The position numbers and the translations under genes were made by a program. This document shows positions 36,036 to 43,897 of a stretch of DNA of 52,045 bases, in pieces. Source of the DNA: Desulfobacteraceae bacterium (lineage in GTDB: Bacteria > Desulfobacterota > Desulfobacteria > Desulfobacterales > Desulfobacteraceae); contig JAAEKY010000020.1 in NCBI GenBank assembly GCA_024227235.1, positions 1 to 52,045 of the forward strand, given 5' to 3'. Below the pieces are notes generated by a model that searched no databases, was not told the origin of the DNA, and saw nothing but the letters and a program-made list of their open reading frames with translations. Every line of letters begins with the position of its first letter. Position 1 is the stretch's first letter.

Positions 36036-36695
36036 ATGCGTATTTTTACAAAAATATTTAGAGAGCCTGTAAATGCCATATCCCATATGGTGGGTGCCTT
36101 GGCATCTATAGTCGGTCTTACTTTAATGATCGTGTTTGCTGCCCTAAAAGCAGATGCCTGGCATGTGGTGTCTTTTGCCATTTTTGGAACGACCTTAATT
36201 TTAATGTATACCTCCAGCTTCCTTTATCATGGCCTTAAAATATCTGAAAAAACTTTGCTCGTTTTTAGGAAGATTGATCACATTATGATTTTTATGCTTA
36301 TTGCAGGATCTTATACACCCATTTGTCTTGTACCTTTACGGGGCCCATGGGGGTGGAGTATCTTTGGGACGGTATGGGGGATTGCCATCATTGGAACGGG
36401 ATTAAAAATTTTTTCCATGAATGTTCCCCGATGGATTTCCACTATGATTTATCTGATCATGGGATGGCTATGTATCATTGCCATTTACCCGCTTACAAAA
36501 ACGCTTGAGCCAATATGCCTTCTCTGGCTTGGGTTAAGCGGAGTGTTTTATAGCGGTGGTGCTGTGATCTATGCCCTTAAAAAGCCCAACCTATTTCCGG
36601 GAGTGTTCGGGTTTCATGAGATATGGCATGTGTTTGTAATGTTAGGTAGTGCCTGCCATTTCTGGCTTGTATTTAAATATTTGATGTATGTTTAA
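36036..36695 (+). CDS. hemolysin III family (YqfA/PAQR-like) membrane protein
   Basis: 219 residues, seven hydrophobic spans. EPVNAISHMVGA near the start, SSFLYHGLK with a conserved His, LIAGSYTPICLVPLRG, and the last FGFHEIWHVFVMLGSACHFW with HxxxH give the PAQR/hemolysin III pattern of zinc-binding His residues. The name comes from one hemolytic activity; the usual role is probably lipid- or zinc-related and unproven. No ribosome site is clear. It is not obviously in an operon. Confidence 0.85.
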   Translation: MRIFTKIFREPVNAISHMVGALASIVGLTLMIVFAALKADAWHVVSFAIFGTTLILMYTSSFLYHGLKISEKTLLVFRKIDHIMIFMLIAGSYTPICLVPLRGPWGWSIFGTVWGIAIIGTGLKIFSMNVPRWISTMIYLIMGWLCIIAIYPLTKTLEPICLLWLGLSGVFYSGGAVIYALKKPNLFPGVFGFHEIWHVFVMLGSACHFWLVFKYLMYV

Positions 36696-36766
36696 GCCCT
36701 GTTTGATCTCCCAAAATCACCGCTTAATTATCACAAAGCCAGACTAACAAGGGTTCTGTGTCTACT

Positions 36767-36895
36767 CCCTGGCCACAACCGCAAAGTGCCAGATGCAAGG
36801 CCCAAGGAATGATGACTACAGGTGCGTAAAGCATACACCGCAGGGAGGAATAACCGCAGACAATACAGTAGGTGGCACTTTGATGGTGGTCAGGG
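36767..36895 (+). ncRNA. candidate structured RNA or hairpin element of unknown class
   Basis: The left arm at 36767-36791 (CCCTGGCCAC, two-base bulge, CC, GC, AAAGTGCCA) pairs with the right arm at 36873-36895 (TGGCACTTT, GAT, GG, TGGTCAGGG). About 20 base pairs form with one small internal loop, around an 81-base interior. The interior is GC-richer than the surroundings. It holds GGTG/CACC as a short stem near 36820-36839 and two ACCGCAG repeats. It matches no riboswitch consensus I can recall (cobalamin, c-di-GMP-I, glycine, TPP, 6S, SRP were considered). The Nudix gene starts 83 bases later, so a leader, a separate small RNA or a miniature mobile element are all possible. Confidence 0.4.
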
Positions 36896-36977
36896 TCTCA
36901 TTTCTTCATTGTAAAAACAAAACATATTGGGTAGTATTTCTTCCTTGTGTGCTTATTGTTTGTGTCAGGGAGTAAAT

Positions 36978-37553
36978 ATGAAAATCAATACGGTAAAAAA
37001 AATTACAGACCATAAATACCTGAATCTTTTTTCAATCCAATATACTGATCGGGTAAATAATGAAAAACAATGGATTTTTGCATCAAGGTCGCAATATTTA
37101 AACCCCCTCGAAAATGATGATGCAAAACCAGATGCAGTCGTTATTGTCCCCTATCACAAACAAGAAGAAAAAATAGTATTGATAAAAGAATTCAGGTTCG
37201 CTCTAGGTGGATATCAATATGGATTCCCTGCAGGGCTTGTAGATAAGGGTGAGTCTGTGGATCAAGCAGGAAGAAGAGAACTTTTTGAAGAGACTGGCTT
37301 AACAACAACAAAGGTGATAAAAACAAGCCCTGTCATTTTTTCATCTTCTGGTTTAACCGATGAATCTATCAGCCTTTTCTATGTTGAATGCGAGGGTCAA
37401 CCCTCAAACGAATTTAATGAAGATTCAGAAGATATTGAAGTCATGATGTTATCCAGAAAACAAGTGTCAAATATTATATACGATGACAAGATTAAGGTTG
37501 ATGTGAAAACCTGGATTGTTTTAAATACTTTTGCCTCACATGGGATTTTATAG
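36978..37553 (+). CDS. Nudix hydrolase, ADP-ribose pyrophosphatase-like
   Basis: 191 residues. The complete Nudix box GLVDKGESVDQAGRRELFEETGL runs from about residue 87 (G-x5-E-x7-REUxEExGU, all key residues present). EFRFALGGYQYGFPAG before it is typical of ADP-ribose/sugar-nucleotide pyrophosphatases. It would split ADP-ribose or a related compound with Mg2+. AGGGAG precedes the ATG. The M48-TPR protease gene starts on the base after its stop, showing tight coupling. An earlier in-frame start at 36927 has no support. Confidence 0.86.
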   Translation: MKINTVKKITDHKYLNLFSIQYTDRVNNEKQWIFASRSQYLNPLENDDAKPDAVVIVPYHKQEEKIVLIKEFRFALGGYQYGFPAGLVDKGESVDQAGRRELFEETGLTTTKVIKTSPVIFSSSGLTDESISLFYVECEGQPSNEFNEDSEDIEVMMLSRKQVSNIIYDDKIKVDVKTWIVLNTFASHGIL

Positions 37554-39380
37554 ATGTTTTCTAATTTATTATATTTTTTACTCGCGTTAGTTATCTACAC
37601 AACATCTGATCTGTTCGAAGTTCCCCAAGATTTTGACAAGACAATTATTTTCAACAGTTTTTTGATCAGTATTCTATTTATTCTAATTTGTAATATGATA
37701 TTTCGGCGGTTAGAAAATAAAACGCTAAAAAATCCTAATTTAAACATTGATCATTTAATAAATTTTTATATTTCACGCCTGTCCATGTTGGCATTAATTA
37801 TTTTTGCCGTAAATATTTATGGGTTTAAATTAAACTTTCTATTTTCAGGGATAAAAATTTTCAAAATCATTCCTACATTGGAAGCTATTATTTTTTTAGG
37901 CTTGTTTTTATTTTATCTGATCATTATTTGGAATGCAGCATTTAGAGTGCAAAAGAAATATTTTGCAGGAGCTGTTTCAAAAAAGGATTTTATCGTATCC
38001 AATGTTTCTTTTTCTTTACCCGCACTCCTGCCCTGGTTTTGCCTGTCACTATTTGCAGATATTCTTGGGCTTTTACCCTGGCAACCGGTTAATGAATTTT
38101 TAAAAACGCCGGCAGGAGAAATTGGATATATTGTCCTGTTTCTTGTTGCTATCGCTATTTTCGGGCCAGTATTAATCAGAAAACTTTGGCGATGCCGTCC
38201 CCTGGAGCCAGGATATGCCAGAACACGGATCGAAAATGTTTGTAAGAAAGCTGGGCTTAAATACGCAGATATTTTAAGATGGGAATTGTTTGGCGGGGCT
38301 ATGATTACAGCTGGAGTGATGGGGATTATCGCACGATTTCGATATATTTTGGTCACACCCGCATTGTTCAATTCATTAAACGATGATGAATTAGATTCCG
38401 TTATGCTGCATGAAATTGGGCATGTTCAAAAATATCACATGCTCTTTTATCTTTTCTTCTTTGCAGGTTTTGTTGCCTGCAATTTTGTTTTTTTTGAACC
38501 TGCAATTCGCTTATTATATGTTTTTGAACCCGTTTATGGACTATTTGAAATATTTGAAATTGAAAGAACCTCTGCGCTTTCGATTATGATCAGTGCAATA
38601 ATGATTGGATTTTTTGTTTTGTATTTCAGATATGTATTTGGGTTTATTATGAGAAATTTTGAGCGCCAGGCAGATCTTCATGTTTATCAATTTTCCAATG
38701 ATGCTTCTGCGCTAATTTCAACTTTTTACAAGATTGCATCCTATTCAAGACAATCCATTGACAAGCCCAGTTGGCATCATTTTAGTATTGGTCAAAGGGT
38801 AAGGTTCTTAGAACGATGTCAGTTAGACCCAACCTTGATATATGCTCACCATTCACGGGTTAAAAGAATAATTACAGGATATTTGGTTTTGGTTTTGTTG
38901 GTTTTTAGTATTGGATATTCCATTAATTATGGGGTTGCAAAAGAACCATTCGATACATTTATCGCTGAAAAGATACTTATTCAACATATGGATATTGATC
39001 CTAAGAATTCAGATCTTTATGCACTTGTTGGCGATTATTATTACCAAAGAGAAAATTATACCCAAGCCATTGATTCCTATGAAAATGTTTTAAGAGTGGA
39101 CAAAGAAAATGTTCATGCATTAAATAATTTATCCTGGCTTTTTTCTACATGTCCTCAAAAAGATTATAGAGATGCAAAAAAAGCATTGGAATATGCTAAA
39201 AGAGCAGTAGAGCAAAAAAAAGAGGCCTTTGTGTTTGATACGTATGCAGAAGCACTTTTTATTAATAATGATTTTCAAAATGCTGTAATGGCATCAAAAG
39301 AAGCATTACTGCGATCAAAAGACAAAAAGGAATATTATAAAGATCAAGTGCAGCGGTTTGAGAAAATGTTAACCAACTAA
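37554..39380 (+). CDS. membrane M48-family zinc metalloprotease with C-terminal TPR
   Basis: 608 residues. Several membrane spans fill about 1-210. HEIGH at about 286-290 is the zinc site, and the downstream NFERQADLHVYQ supplies the third ligand. Two to three TPR motifs occupy about residues 480-600 (ALVGDYYYQRENYTQAI, then ALNNLSWLFSTCPQKDY). Proteases of this build probably do envelope quality control; the TPR may bring substrates. It abuts the Nudix gene with no gap. Its last TPR is closely related to the tail of the truncated TPR protein at 252-1154. A bidirectional hairpin terminator follows. Confidence 0.87.
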   Translation: MFSNLLYFLLALVIYTTSDLFEVPQDFDKTIIFNSFLISILFILICNMIFRRLENKTLKNPNLNIDHLINFYISRLSMLALIIFAVNIYGFKLNFLFSGIKIFKIIPTLEAIIFLGLFLFYLIIIWNAAFRVQKKYFAGAVSKKDFIVSNVSFSLPALLPWFCLSLFADILGLLPWQPVNEFLKTPAGEIGYIVLFLVAIAIFGPVLIRKLWRCRPLEPGYARTRIENVCKKAGLKYADILRWELFGGAMITAGVMGIIARFRYILVTPALFNSLNDDELDSVMLHEIGHVQKYHMLFYLFFFAGFVACNFVFFEPAIRLLYVFEPVYGLFEIFEIERTSALSIMISAIMIGFFVLYFRYVFGFIMRNFERQADLHVYQFSNDASALISTFYKIASYSRQSIDKPSWHHFSIGQRVRFLERCQLDPTLIYAHHSRVKRIITGYLVLVLLVFSIGYSINYGVAKEPFDTFIAEKILIQHMDIDPKNSDLYALVGDYYYQRENYTQAIDSYENVLRVDKENVHALNNLSWLFSTCPQKDYRDAKKALEYAKRAVEQKKEAFVFDTYAEALFINNDFQNAVMASKEALLRSKDKKEYYKDQVQRFEKMLTN

Positions 39381-39381
39381 A

Positions 39382-39419
39382 CCCCAATGCCGCGGCATTG
39401 GGGTAACCGTTAAACGGTT
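39382..39419. terminator. tandem hairpins between convergent genes
   Basis: CCCCAATGC at 39382-39390 begins a perfect 22-base palindrome ending at 39403. AACCGTTAAACGGTT at 39405-39419 forms a second hairpin. They sit two bases after the M48-TPR stop and against the stop of the convergent lipoprotein gene, so they likely end both transcripts. Confidence 0.7.
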
Positions 39420-40090
39420 TAAAAACCAATTGGCAAAAAAGCCATGCCCGCCATTCGAACCACTTCTGTTATCAATCTGCCGGTTCTATTGGAAATGATT
39501 AATGCCATTGTATCCTGAAGAGAAATGAGTTTTCCAAAAATTCGTTCATAGCTCAAATTTTTAATTTCACCATCAATACTATTGGTTAAGATGAACAACT
39601 CGCCATTCTCTTTTTGTCGGGTTTTAATCCGCCAGACAAAAATTTCGATATTGCGGGCACTGTTGTACAGATTTTGTTCATTCAGATAATCCAGTACAAA
39701 AAGTTCACATTTACTATTATAGGATTTGTATATCATGGTATATAAACCATATATCGTAGCAAAGATACGATCGCCTTTATATTCAGGTTCAAACCCCAGC
39801 AAAATTGCGTCTATCCCATCCTTGTAGTCAAGCTCTTCCTGGTTTTTATCTACAGGGCAGGTAAATATTTGATTTAAGCGGGACTCAATCGTCTGACCGT
39901 GAACTTTTTGCAACTCAATTGGATTTTTTTTGTACAGTTTTTGTGTCAGAGTTTTTAAAAGGGTGACAACCTGGTCCATATGAATTTCAGAGATAGTATC
40001 AATATTGGTTTTGGCAAGATCTTTAATCTGAAATTCAGAGGATTTACTGCACCCGGATATAAAGAAGATGCAAAGAGCCATAACGACCAT
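39419..40090 (-). CDS. putative lipoprotein of unknown function
   Basis: 223 residues. The N-terminus MVVMALCIFFISGCSKSSEF is a lipoprotein signal with lipobox ISGC, so it should be processed by Lgt (gene at 21711-22526). The mature part has no family I can name. It is predicted soluble, with a region of DAILLGFEPEYKGDRIFATIYGLYTMIYKSY and a hydrophobic stretch near the C-terminus (VVRMAGMAFLPIGF). It converges with the M48-TPR gene and shares the terminator. Confidence 0.7.
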   Translation of the reverse strand: MVVMALCIFFISGCSKSSEFQIKDLAKTNIDTISEIHMDQVVTLLKTLTQKLYKKNPIELQKVHGQTIESRLNQIFTCPVDKNQEELDYKDGIDAILLGFEPEYKGDRIFATIYGLYTMIYKSYNSKCELFVLDYLNEQNLYNSARNIEIFVWRIKTRQKENGELFILTNSIDGEIKNLSYERIFGKLISLQDTMALIISNRTGRLITEVVRMAGMAFLPIGF

Positions 40091-40178
40091 TAGTTTTTTT
40101 AAAGAAGAGTTAATAATGTGCCCCTTTTATGTTCTCCCTTAAATATTGTACAACATAATTTTTTAAGGAGAGGTTTAT

Positions 40179-40604
40179 CTACAAACCGTTTTCGGTTTTA
40201 AATTCTTGAATGCCCTTGTGCATTGTTTTAACAGCAAGCTGGATGCAATGATGCTTTTTTTCAGGGATGTTTTTAAGAACATTAAAAACATCCCCATCCG
40301 TTATTTTTAATGCATTATCGATGGTTTTACCTTTTGCAAGGTCAACGGCAGCCATTGCAGCAGATATTGCACCCGCGCAGCCTGTGATTTCATAACGGAC
40401 ATCATTGATAAGTTTATTATCATCAATTTTAAGGTAGACCTTCATAATATCGCCGCATGATCCGACTTTTTCAGACACTTGATCTGCATCAACGATATGC
40501 CCCATATATTTTTTTTCAATATAGTAATCGATGGCTGGATCGGCATATCCTGCATCTGACAGCATTTTACGTTCAGCATCGGATGTTGTAATTTGAGTAA
40601 CCAC
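40179..40604 (-). CDS. IscU/NifU-N-like iron-sulfur scaffold family protein
   Basis: 141 residues. GSCGDIMKVYLKIDDN (Cys50), ITGCAGAIS (Cys76) and KKHHCIQLAV (Cys120) match the three cluster-binding cysteines of IscU, including the Asp after the first. It is closer to the canonical scaffold than the copy at 1314-1718, with which it shares length and layout. No desulfurase or chaperone gene is beside it, so the sulfur donor must be elsewhere. A role in cluster assembly or transfer is the simplest reading. Confidence 0.78.
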   Translation of the reverse strand: MVTQITTSDAERKMLSDAGYADPAIDYYIEKKYMGHIVDADQVSEKVGSCGDIMKVYLKIDDNKLINDVRYEITGCAGAISAAMAAVDLAKGKTIDNALKITDGDVFNVLKNIPEKKHHCIQLAVKTMHKGIQEFKTENGL

Positions 40605-40752
40605 TTATTATTCCTTTATTTTACCCTAATCAAAAAAAATATTTTATCGGGTATGATAATAAAATATTCATTATTAAAAACAAAACATGTGTCATAAAAT
40701 AATAAAATTTTTTTTTATGTCAAGCAAAATGCATAAAAAAGGGTTTTTAGCC

Positions 40753-40781
40753 TTGACAAGAATTATGGTTTTATTCATTCT
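40753..40781 (+). promoter_or_regulatory. candidate promoter of the 97-residue gene
   Basis: TTGACA at 40753-40758 is a perfect -35. CATTCT at 40776-40781, with a 17-base spacer, is a weak -10. It lies 47 bases ahead of the start codon at 40828. Confidence 0.4.
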
Positions 40782-40827
40782 TGGATTATCTTAATCCATT
40801 GATAAATCGACGACAAAAGGATTGCCT

Positions 40828-41121
40828 ATGAAAAAAGAAACACCAAAGAGTAAAAAAACCATCCTGAGTAATGAAACAAATTATCGAATTATTCGATTAA
40901 AGCTTGTTGATGGTAGCAGAGTGAATGGCCAGATTAATATCAACCGAGATCAAGGTTATGATCGGCTGAGTGACCTTGTATCAAATTATAGAGAGCCCTT
41001 TTTAATCTTGTATAATGTAACGGTTCACCAAAGCAGTATAGATAATCCCGTTAAGCATAAAACACTGTTTATTAATAAAGATCATATTGTCTGGGCCGAA
41101 CCAGATGCGGGTCAAAAATAA
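40828..41121 (+). CDS. small protein of unknown function, likely beta-rich
   Basis: 97 residues. The middle alternates hydrophobic strands (YRIIRLKLVDGSRVNGQI, then EPFLILYNVTV, then LFINKDHIVWAE), suggesting a small beta barrel or sheet, but I cannot place it in a named family. The N-terminus is basic. AAAGG lies before the ATG. An upstream TTG at 40822 adds two residues. KhpA follows 178 bp later on the same strand. Confidence 0.6.
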   Translation: MKKETPKSKKTILSNETNYRIIRLKLVDGSRVNGQININRDQGYDRLSDLVSNYREPFLILYNVTVHQSSIDNPVKHKTLFINKDHIVWAEPDAGQK

Positions 41122-41299
41122 TTATCGCGCCTGTAAAAGCATAATGATAAATAATACTTGCGAATATTTTAAGCTGTGATATTGTGATTATTAGTTTTCT
41201 GGGTTGATGTCCCAAAAGAATCAACGATTATAGTGAAATTTATAGTCGCTCATATTATATTGTCTTCTACTGTTGAACAGGAAAAAAGGAGAACACATC

Positions 41300-41530
41300 A
41301 TGAAAGAGTTGATTACTTACATTGCACAAGCGCTGGTTGATAGCCCTGACGAGGTCGATGTCCAGGAAATAAAAGCTCAGCAAACTCTAGTATTAGAATT
41401 GCGGGTAGCAAAAGAAGACCTTGGAAAAGTCATTGGTAAAAAGGGTCGAACTGCCCAGGCTATGCGAACCATTTTATCCTGCGCATCTGCAAAAGAGCAA
41501 AAAAGGGTTATTTTAGAAATTGTTGAATGA
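41300..41530 (+). CDS. khpA: KH-domain RNA-binding protein KhpA
   Basis: 76 residues, one KH domain. LRVAKEDLGKVIGKKGRTAQAMR contains the GxxG loop (IGKKGR) that contacts RNA. KhpA-like proteins bind small RNAs and mRNAs and in many bacteria work with KhpB. AAGGAGA precedes the ATG at good spacing; an earlier in-frame start at 41273 overlaps that site and is rejected. It is the last gene before a 367-bp gap. Confidence 0.9.
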   Translation: MKELITYIAQALVDSPDEVDVQEIKAQQTLVLELRVAKEDLGKVIGKKGRTAQAMRTILSCASAKEQKRVILEIVE

Positions 41531-41619
41531 TTTTGGTCGTTTAAAGGCCCTGTATGAAGTAACGGGTTTTTATCCGTTGCTTGATTTTTTCAAGCAGTGA
41601 GAATGCAGATAGAGTTGCC

Positions 41620-41654
41620 AAAAGAGGGTGTATGATTTTATGAAACCTCTTTTT
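41620..41654 (+). terminator. candidate terminator after khpA
   Basis: AAAAGAGG at 41620-41627 pairs with CCTCTTTT at 41646-41653 across an 18-base loop, ending in a T-run. A second perfect stem, TGCTTGA/TCAAGCA (41578-41596), lies before it. The rest of the 367-bp gap to the radical SAM gene shows no gene. Confidence 0.4.
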
Positions 41655-41897
41655 GAGATTAACCAGTTCTTTCTGTTTAATACCCCCTGCTTTGCTGACC
41701 CATATTTTCTTTATCCTTTCACTGGGAGCCGCGCGTCTTTTTTAACCATGCTATAATCCTTTTCGGGGATATTTCTTTACACATTTTTTAAATATTGCTA
41801 CTTAGTGCTGTAAATTATTACAGGACTAAAAAAACGTTTATAAACAAAGCCGACTGTTAGGATATTAAACGGCTATGTGGATTGAAAGGATAAATTT

Positions 41898-42731
41898 TTG
41901 GGAATTAAAAGCTGGATAAAAAAGCAAAAAAATGAAATCGCTTATCAGATAAAATGGAAAAGATATTTTGTTAAGTTTTTTTTAAGATATGGATATTGGG
42001 ATTTTTTCAGTGACTTTAATGTTGAAATTAATACGTCCTGCAACAGGAAATGCACATATTGTCCAAATAACCTTTTTGAAAGAGGCCTGATTAAAAATGA
42101 AAAGTTAATGGATGAAAAGATATATTTTAAATTAATAGACGAATTGGCGCAGATTAATTTCAAAGGGCGTCTTAGCCCTCAGTGCTATGGTGAACCATTG
42201 TTGGACAAAAGATTAACAAAATTTATGCGGTACACTAAAGAAAAATTACCTAAAACAAGATTGACCATTGTAACGAATGGAGATTATTTGACTGTAGATA
42301 AATTCAATGAACTATTGGATGCTGGAGTAGATAAATTTTCAGTTACCCAGCACGGTAAATCAATGTCCAAAAACATGAAGCAAATATCCGATTATTTAGA
42401 AACTAACCCCAAAAAGTTTGAAAAAATAATTAAATATAATATTTTTGATTCAAACACACCCTTATATAACAGAGGGGGGCTTATTAAGCCCGAATTACTA
42501 AACACAATTCCCCGTTGCATTGATCCTGGTAATCCTGTCACGATTAATCATGATGGAAATGTTATCTTATGTTGTAATGATTATTTCGGTACAATAAAAT
42601 TCGGAAATTTGAAAGATGAAAGACTCTTAGATATCTGGTTCAGCAAAAAATATGTGAATTTAAGAAAACAAATTAGGAAAAGGCAATACAACTTGCCTAT
42701 ATGTAAAAAATGTGTAGGAATCGAACAATAG
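41898..42731 (+). CDS. radical SAM/SPASM-domain protein
   Basis: 277 residues. NTSCNRKCTYC (residues ~48-55) binds the radical SAM 4Fe-4S cluster by CxxxCxxC. CYGEPLL and IVTNGDYL are the usual SAM-binding strands. The C-terminal PRCIDPG, VILCCNDYFG, FGNLKD and CKKCVG form a SPASM-type auxiliary cluster site. SPASM proteins modify peptides, proteins or sugars; the substrate here is unknown. The start is TTG at 41898 with AAAGGA nine bases before; no ATG exists in frame for the first ~70 residues. It stands alone, with a ~50-codon ORF downstream (42810-42962). Confidence 0.85.
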   Translation: MGIKSWIKKQKNEIAYQIKWKRYFVKFFLRYGYWDFFSDFNVEINTSCNRKCTYCPNNLFERGLIKNEKLMDEKIYFKLIDELAQINFKGRLSPQCYGEPLLDKRLTKFMRYTKEKLPKTRLTIVTNGDYLTVDKFNELLDAGVDKFSVTQHGKSMSKNMKQISDYLETNPKKFEKIIKYNIFDSNTPLYNRGGLIKPELLNTIPRCIDPGNPVTINHDGNVILCCNDYFGTIKFGNLKDERLLDIWFSKKYVNLRKQIRKRQYNLPICKKCVGIEQ

Positions 42732-43080
42732 TCACTAAAAGAATTTACTGAAATTGTTGTAAATCTGGCGTGATAGGACGTCAAGCAAATACATCCTCAA
42801 AAATCCCTGATGAACTGGATAATTTATCATAATTTAGATACATTTGAGCCTAAAGAATTTGGCGAGCCAATGATTTATTTGCATAATAAATTTGGGATAA
42901 AAGCTATAGGGGATGTTTTGGGTCGGATGGCAGACATATCGCCGAGATTGCTAAAAGGATAAATTAGAGGGGAGTCAAATGGATAAAAAAACTTACATGT
43001 CTTAATCCTATCACGATAAAATACAATCTCAAGCTGTAGGTGATAAGAGTTTGATTTGTTTATTATTTGGTTAAATAAAA
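42732..43080. other. spacer with two doubtful mini-ORFs
   Basis: Plus-strand ORF 42810-42962 (50 codons, MNWIIYHNLDTF to SPRLLKG) has no ribosome site. A second ATG at 42979, preceded by a good GGGGAG, reaches a stop after eight codons (MDKKTYMS) and reads on in frame to a second stop before the YchJ gene. Either could be remnants, or peptides linked to the radical SAM gene. Nothing else is visible. Confidence 0.25.
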
Positions 43081-43557
43081 ATGAAACAAAATATATGCTA
43101 TTGTGGTCATCATAAAAAATATGAGAAATGTTGTTATCCCTTCTTAAGTTGTAAATTAAAGCCTGAAACACCAGAACAACTTATGAGATCAAGATATTCT
43201 GCTTTTTGCATAAAGGATATTGAATATTTGATTGCCACTCAGCATCCTTCTATGAGGCAGCACAATGAACGGGATGTTTTGACACAAATAGTTCAAAACA
43301 CCCAGTGGCTTGGCTTAAAAGTTTTGAAAACAAGGGATGGTAAAATATCACATGGTTTTGGCTTTGTAGAGTTTATAGCATTTTATAAAAATATTGAAAT
43401 AGAACAATTGCATGAGAACTCTAAATTCGTTTATGAAGATCAGCAATGGTATTATCTTGATGGTGTAATACTGGAACCAGTGAAATTTAGTCGCAATGAA
43501 CAGTGTTGGTGTGGAAGTAATAAAAAGTTTAAAAGATGCCATGGGGGAAATATGTGA
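43081..43557 (+). CDS. YchJ-family SEC-C protein
   Basis: 158 residues. A SEC-C zinc motif at each end (CYCGHHKKYEKCC, and CWCGSNKKFKRCH) brackets an NTF2-like core with TPEQLMRSRYSAFC. That is the YchJ/DUF1186-like layout of standard length. Its function is not established; the zinc tails resemble those of SecA. The ATG at 43081 starts right at the first motif. No operon partner is evident. The 340-bp gap after it holds no gene I can support. Confidence 0.88.
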   Translation: MKQNICYCGHHKKYEKCCYPFLSCKLKPETPEQLMRSRYSAFCIKDIEYLIATQHPSMRQHNERDVLTQIVQNTQWLGLKVLKTRDGKISHGFGFVEFIAFYKNIEIEQLHENSKFVYEDQQWYYLDGVILEPVKFSRNEQCWCGSNKKFKRCHGGNM

Positions 43558-43897
43558 TAGAATAAATGAAGAAATTGGAACAACTTTAATGATCTTGATT
43601 CAAGTCGAGATGTTTAGAATTTCTACTTTCAGTTATACGCTTTGTGCCTGATTCGAAATTGTAGAGATAATTAAATGAATGGTTTTTGTCTACGATATAC
43701 TTTAATGAGAATTTTGAAATTTGATTTTGCTTGTGCTAATATGACGTAGTTTAAAAACAAAAATTAATTAAGTCCTGCGACAATATACGTTGTAATATAA
43801 ATATTCCTTAAACTGTATTTATAGAAAAATGAATTCTTTATGCTTTTAATTATTCTTAAAATAAAATTTTCTAATGTTAAATTTGGAGTTCTTTCTA

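Noticed and set aside
36696-36977. possible cobalamin, c-di-GMP-I, TPP, glycine, 6S or SRP RNA
   Set aside because: The GC-rich folded region was compared with remembered consensus boxes of these classes; none fits, so only an unclassified structure is reported.
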